A DNA stretch of 7,754 bases, taken from NCBI GenBank assembly GCA_031257725.1, contig JAIROD010000096.1, positions 1-7,754 of the forward strand, in the 5' to 3' direction. Made by a program: the position numbers and the translations under genes. Source of the DNA: Planctomycetaceae bacterium. Its GTDB lineage: Bacteria > Planctomycetota > Planctomycetia > Pirellulales > Thermoguttaceae. Below, one piece after another: positions 7,172 through 7,754 of this stretch. Under the pieces are notes generated by a model that ran no database searches, was not told the origin of the DNA, and saw only the letters and a list, made by a program, of their open reading frames with translations. The number at the start of each line of letters is the position of its first letter. Position 1 is the first letter of the stretch.

Positions 7172-7465
7172 ATGGAAAAAATATTATCGGAAGTGAGTAT
7201 TCCCATCCATTCCGAAAAGATAAAAATCGTTGAAGAAAACGGTAATATTATATTATCGTCGGTAAAAGAAAAACCAAATCTCAATGAGTTAGTTGGAATG
7301 TTTAGCGATGGTAAATTATCGGCGGAGAAATTTATAGAACAAAAAAAATTTGAAAAGAATTACCCGGAAAAATTTTTTGAATTATTTGGCGCCATTAAAG
7401 ATGATACATTTATTGAACCTGATGAAATAGCCCCAATGTGTAATAGACCGCAGGAGCAATTATAA
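7172..7465 (+). CDS. VapB-type antitoxin, module 2 (possibly chimeric)
   Basis: The 97-residue product is related to the antitoxin at 3637 over its first ~60 residues. Shared or near-shared blocks are IHSEKIKIVEENGN, VILS/IILS, VKEK, ELVGMFSDGKLS and KFIEQK. It lacks about seven residues near the start relative to that protein and then continues differently: NYPEKFFELFGAIKDDTFIE followed by PDEIAP. Such a tail is familiar from antitoxins paired with PIN toxins of the MYFLDTN type. The stop TAA (7463-7465) overlaps the toxin ATG by one base, so the two are translationally coupled. The role, neutralising the downstream toxin and repressing the operon, is inferred from context. The two-part similarity suggests a hybrid: a shared N-terminal half joined to a C-terminus matched to another toxin. 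Confidence 0.78.
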   Translation: MEKILSEVSIPIHSEKIKIVEENGNIILSSVKEKPNLNELVGMFSDGKLSAEKFIEQKKFEKNYPEKFFELFGAIKDDTFIEPDEIAPMCNRPQEQL

Positions 7466-7754
7466 TGTATTTTTTAGATACGAATATTTGTATTTATTTT
7501 TTACGCGGATTATATCAATCAATAGAAAAACATTTTAAATCAATACCCAATGATGAAATAAAAATCCCTATCATTGTAAAAGCAGAATTAATATATGGAG
7601 TTGAAAAAAGTGAATTAAAAGAAAAAAAACAGAAAGATTTATAACAAATTTATAGAATCATTTGAAATTGTAAATCTCAATAATGAATCATTAAATCAAT
7701 ATGCTAAAATACGTTTAAATCTTGAAAAGAGCGGCGTTATTATTGGTTCAAATG
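7465..7754 (+). pseudogene. PIN-domain toxin (VapC-type), frameshifted and cut by window end
   Basis: The ATG at 7465 starts MYFLDTNICIYFLRG, a classic VapC N-terminus with catalytic D5, followed by IPIIVKAELIYGVEKS with E41. The frame runs only 59 codons to TAA at 7642-7644. In the +1 frame the family sequence resumes as RKIYNKFIESFEIVNLNNES, then YAKIRLNLEKSGVIIGSN. The break lies in an A8 run (7622-7629); seven As would restore a continuous toxin. The window ends one base (g) into the codon where the third acidic residue (GSND) is expected. This toxin belongs to a different PIN subtype from the one at 3855. It is either an inactivated toxin, leaving an antitoxin with no target, or a sequencing error. 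Confidence 0.8.

Larger units (their letters stand above)
6968..7177 (+). repeat. Direct repeat, copy 2: atpG 3' end plus vapB leader
   Basis: Partner of 3433-3642, in the same orientation with 3535 bp between starts. The upstream edge is near 6967-6968, where similarity ends and the truncated signal-peptide gene begins. The downstream edge fades into the related but diverged antitoxin coding sequence. Recombination between the copies would delete or duplicate module 1 together with the hydrolase gene. Confidence 0.93.

Noticed and set aside
1..7754. CRISPR array, tRNA, rRNA or transposase gene
   Set aside because: No regularly spaced repeats, cloverleaf with an anticodon arm, rRNA-like sequence or transposase motif was seen on either strand.

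Overview
The window reads as accessory DNA from an AT-rich planctomycete, possibly gut- or host-associated. The lineage call rests on the F1 ATP synthase gamma subunit (2613-3605). It is about 330 residues long and has the planctomycete-like N-terminus RALDKRRKSVKSIRKITRTM and an internal stretch reading EVSGKRGISAFKFRG. A secreted GH16 enzyme with a C-terminal DUF4091/GH123-like region fits a polysaccharide degrader. The host association is only inference from the low GC.

Layout. Positions 1-1635 hold the 3' part of a SWIM zinc-finger protein whose start lies outside the window. Positions 1803-2548 hold a PmeII-family type II restriction endonuclease broken by one frameshift; no methyltransferase is visible. 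Next is atpG, alone, without the other ATP synthase genes beside it. It is followed closely by a VapBC-type toxin-antitoxin pair (3637-4295). The end of the toxin gene runs into an 88-bp imperfect palindrome (4273-4360). A large secreted glycoside hydrolase gene follows (4420-6882).

After the hydrolase comes a scar. The first 18 codons of a gene for a signal-peptide-like protein (6923) run into a second copy of the last ~170 bp of atpG (6968-7139). The same leader and ribosome binding site follow, then a second antitoxin related to the first (7172-7465). The second toxin is a PIN protein of a different subtype (7465 to the window end), interrupted by a frameshift at an A8 run.

The most notable structure is therefore a ~210-bp direct repeat (3433-3642 and 6968-7177, about 95% identical by eye, 3535 bp apart). 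It consists of the atpG 3' end plus the vapB leader, and each copy leads into a toxin-antitoxin module. The antitoxins share an N-terminal half, but their C-termini and toxins differ. This suggests cassette exchange or duplication of toxin-antitoxin modules at the 3' end of a housekeeping gene. Three of the frame breaks lie at or beside short homopolymers, so sequencing error must be excluded before the pseudogene calls are trusted.
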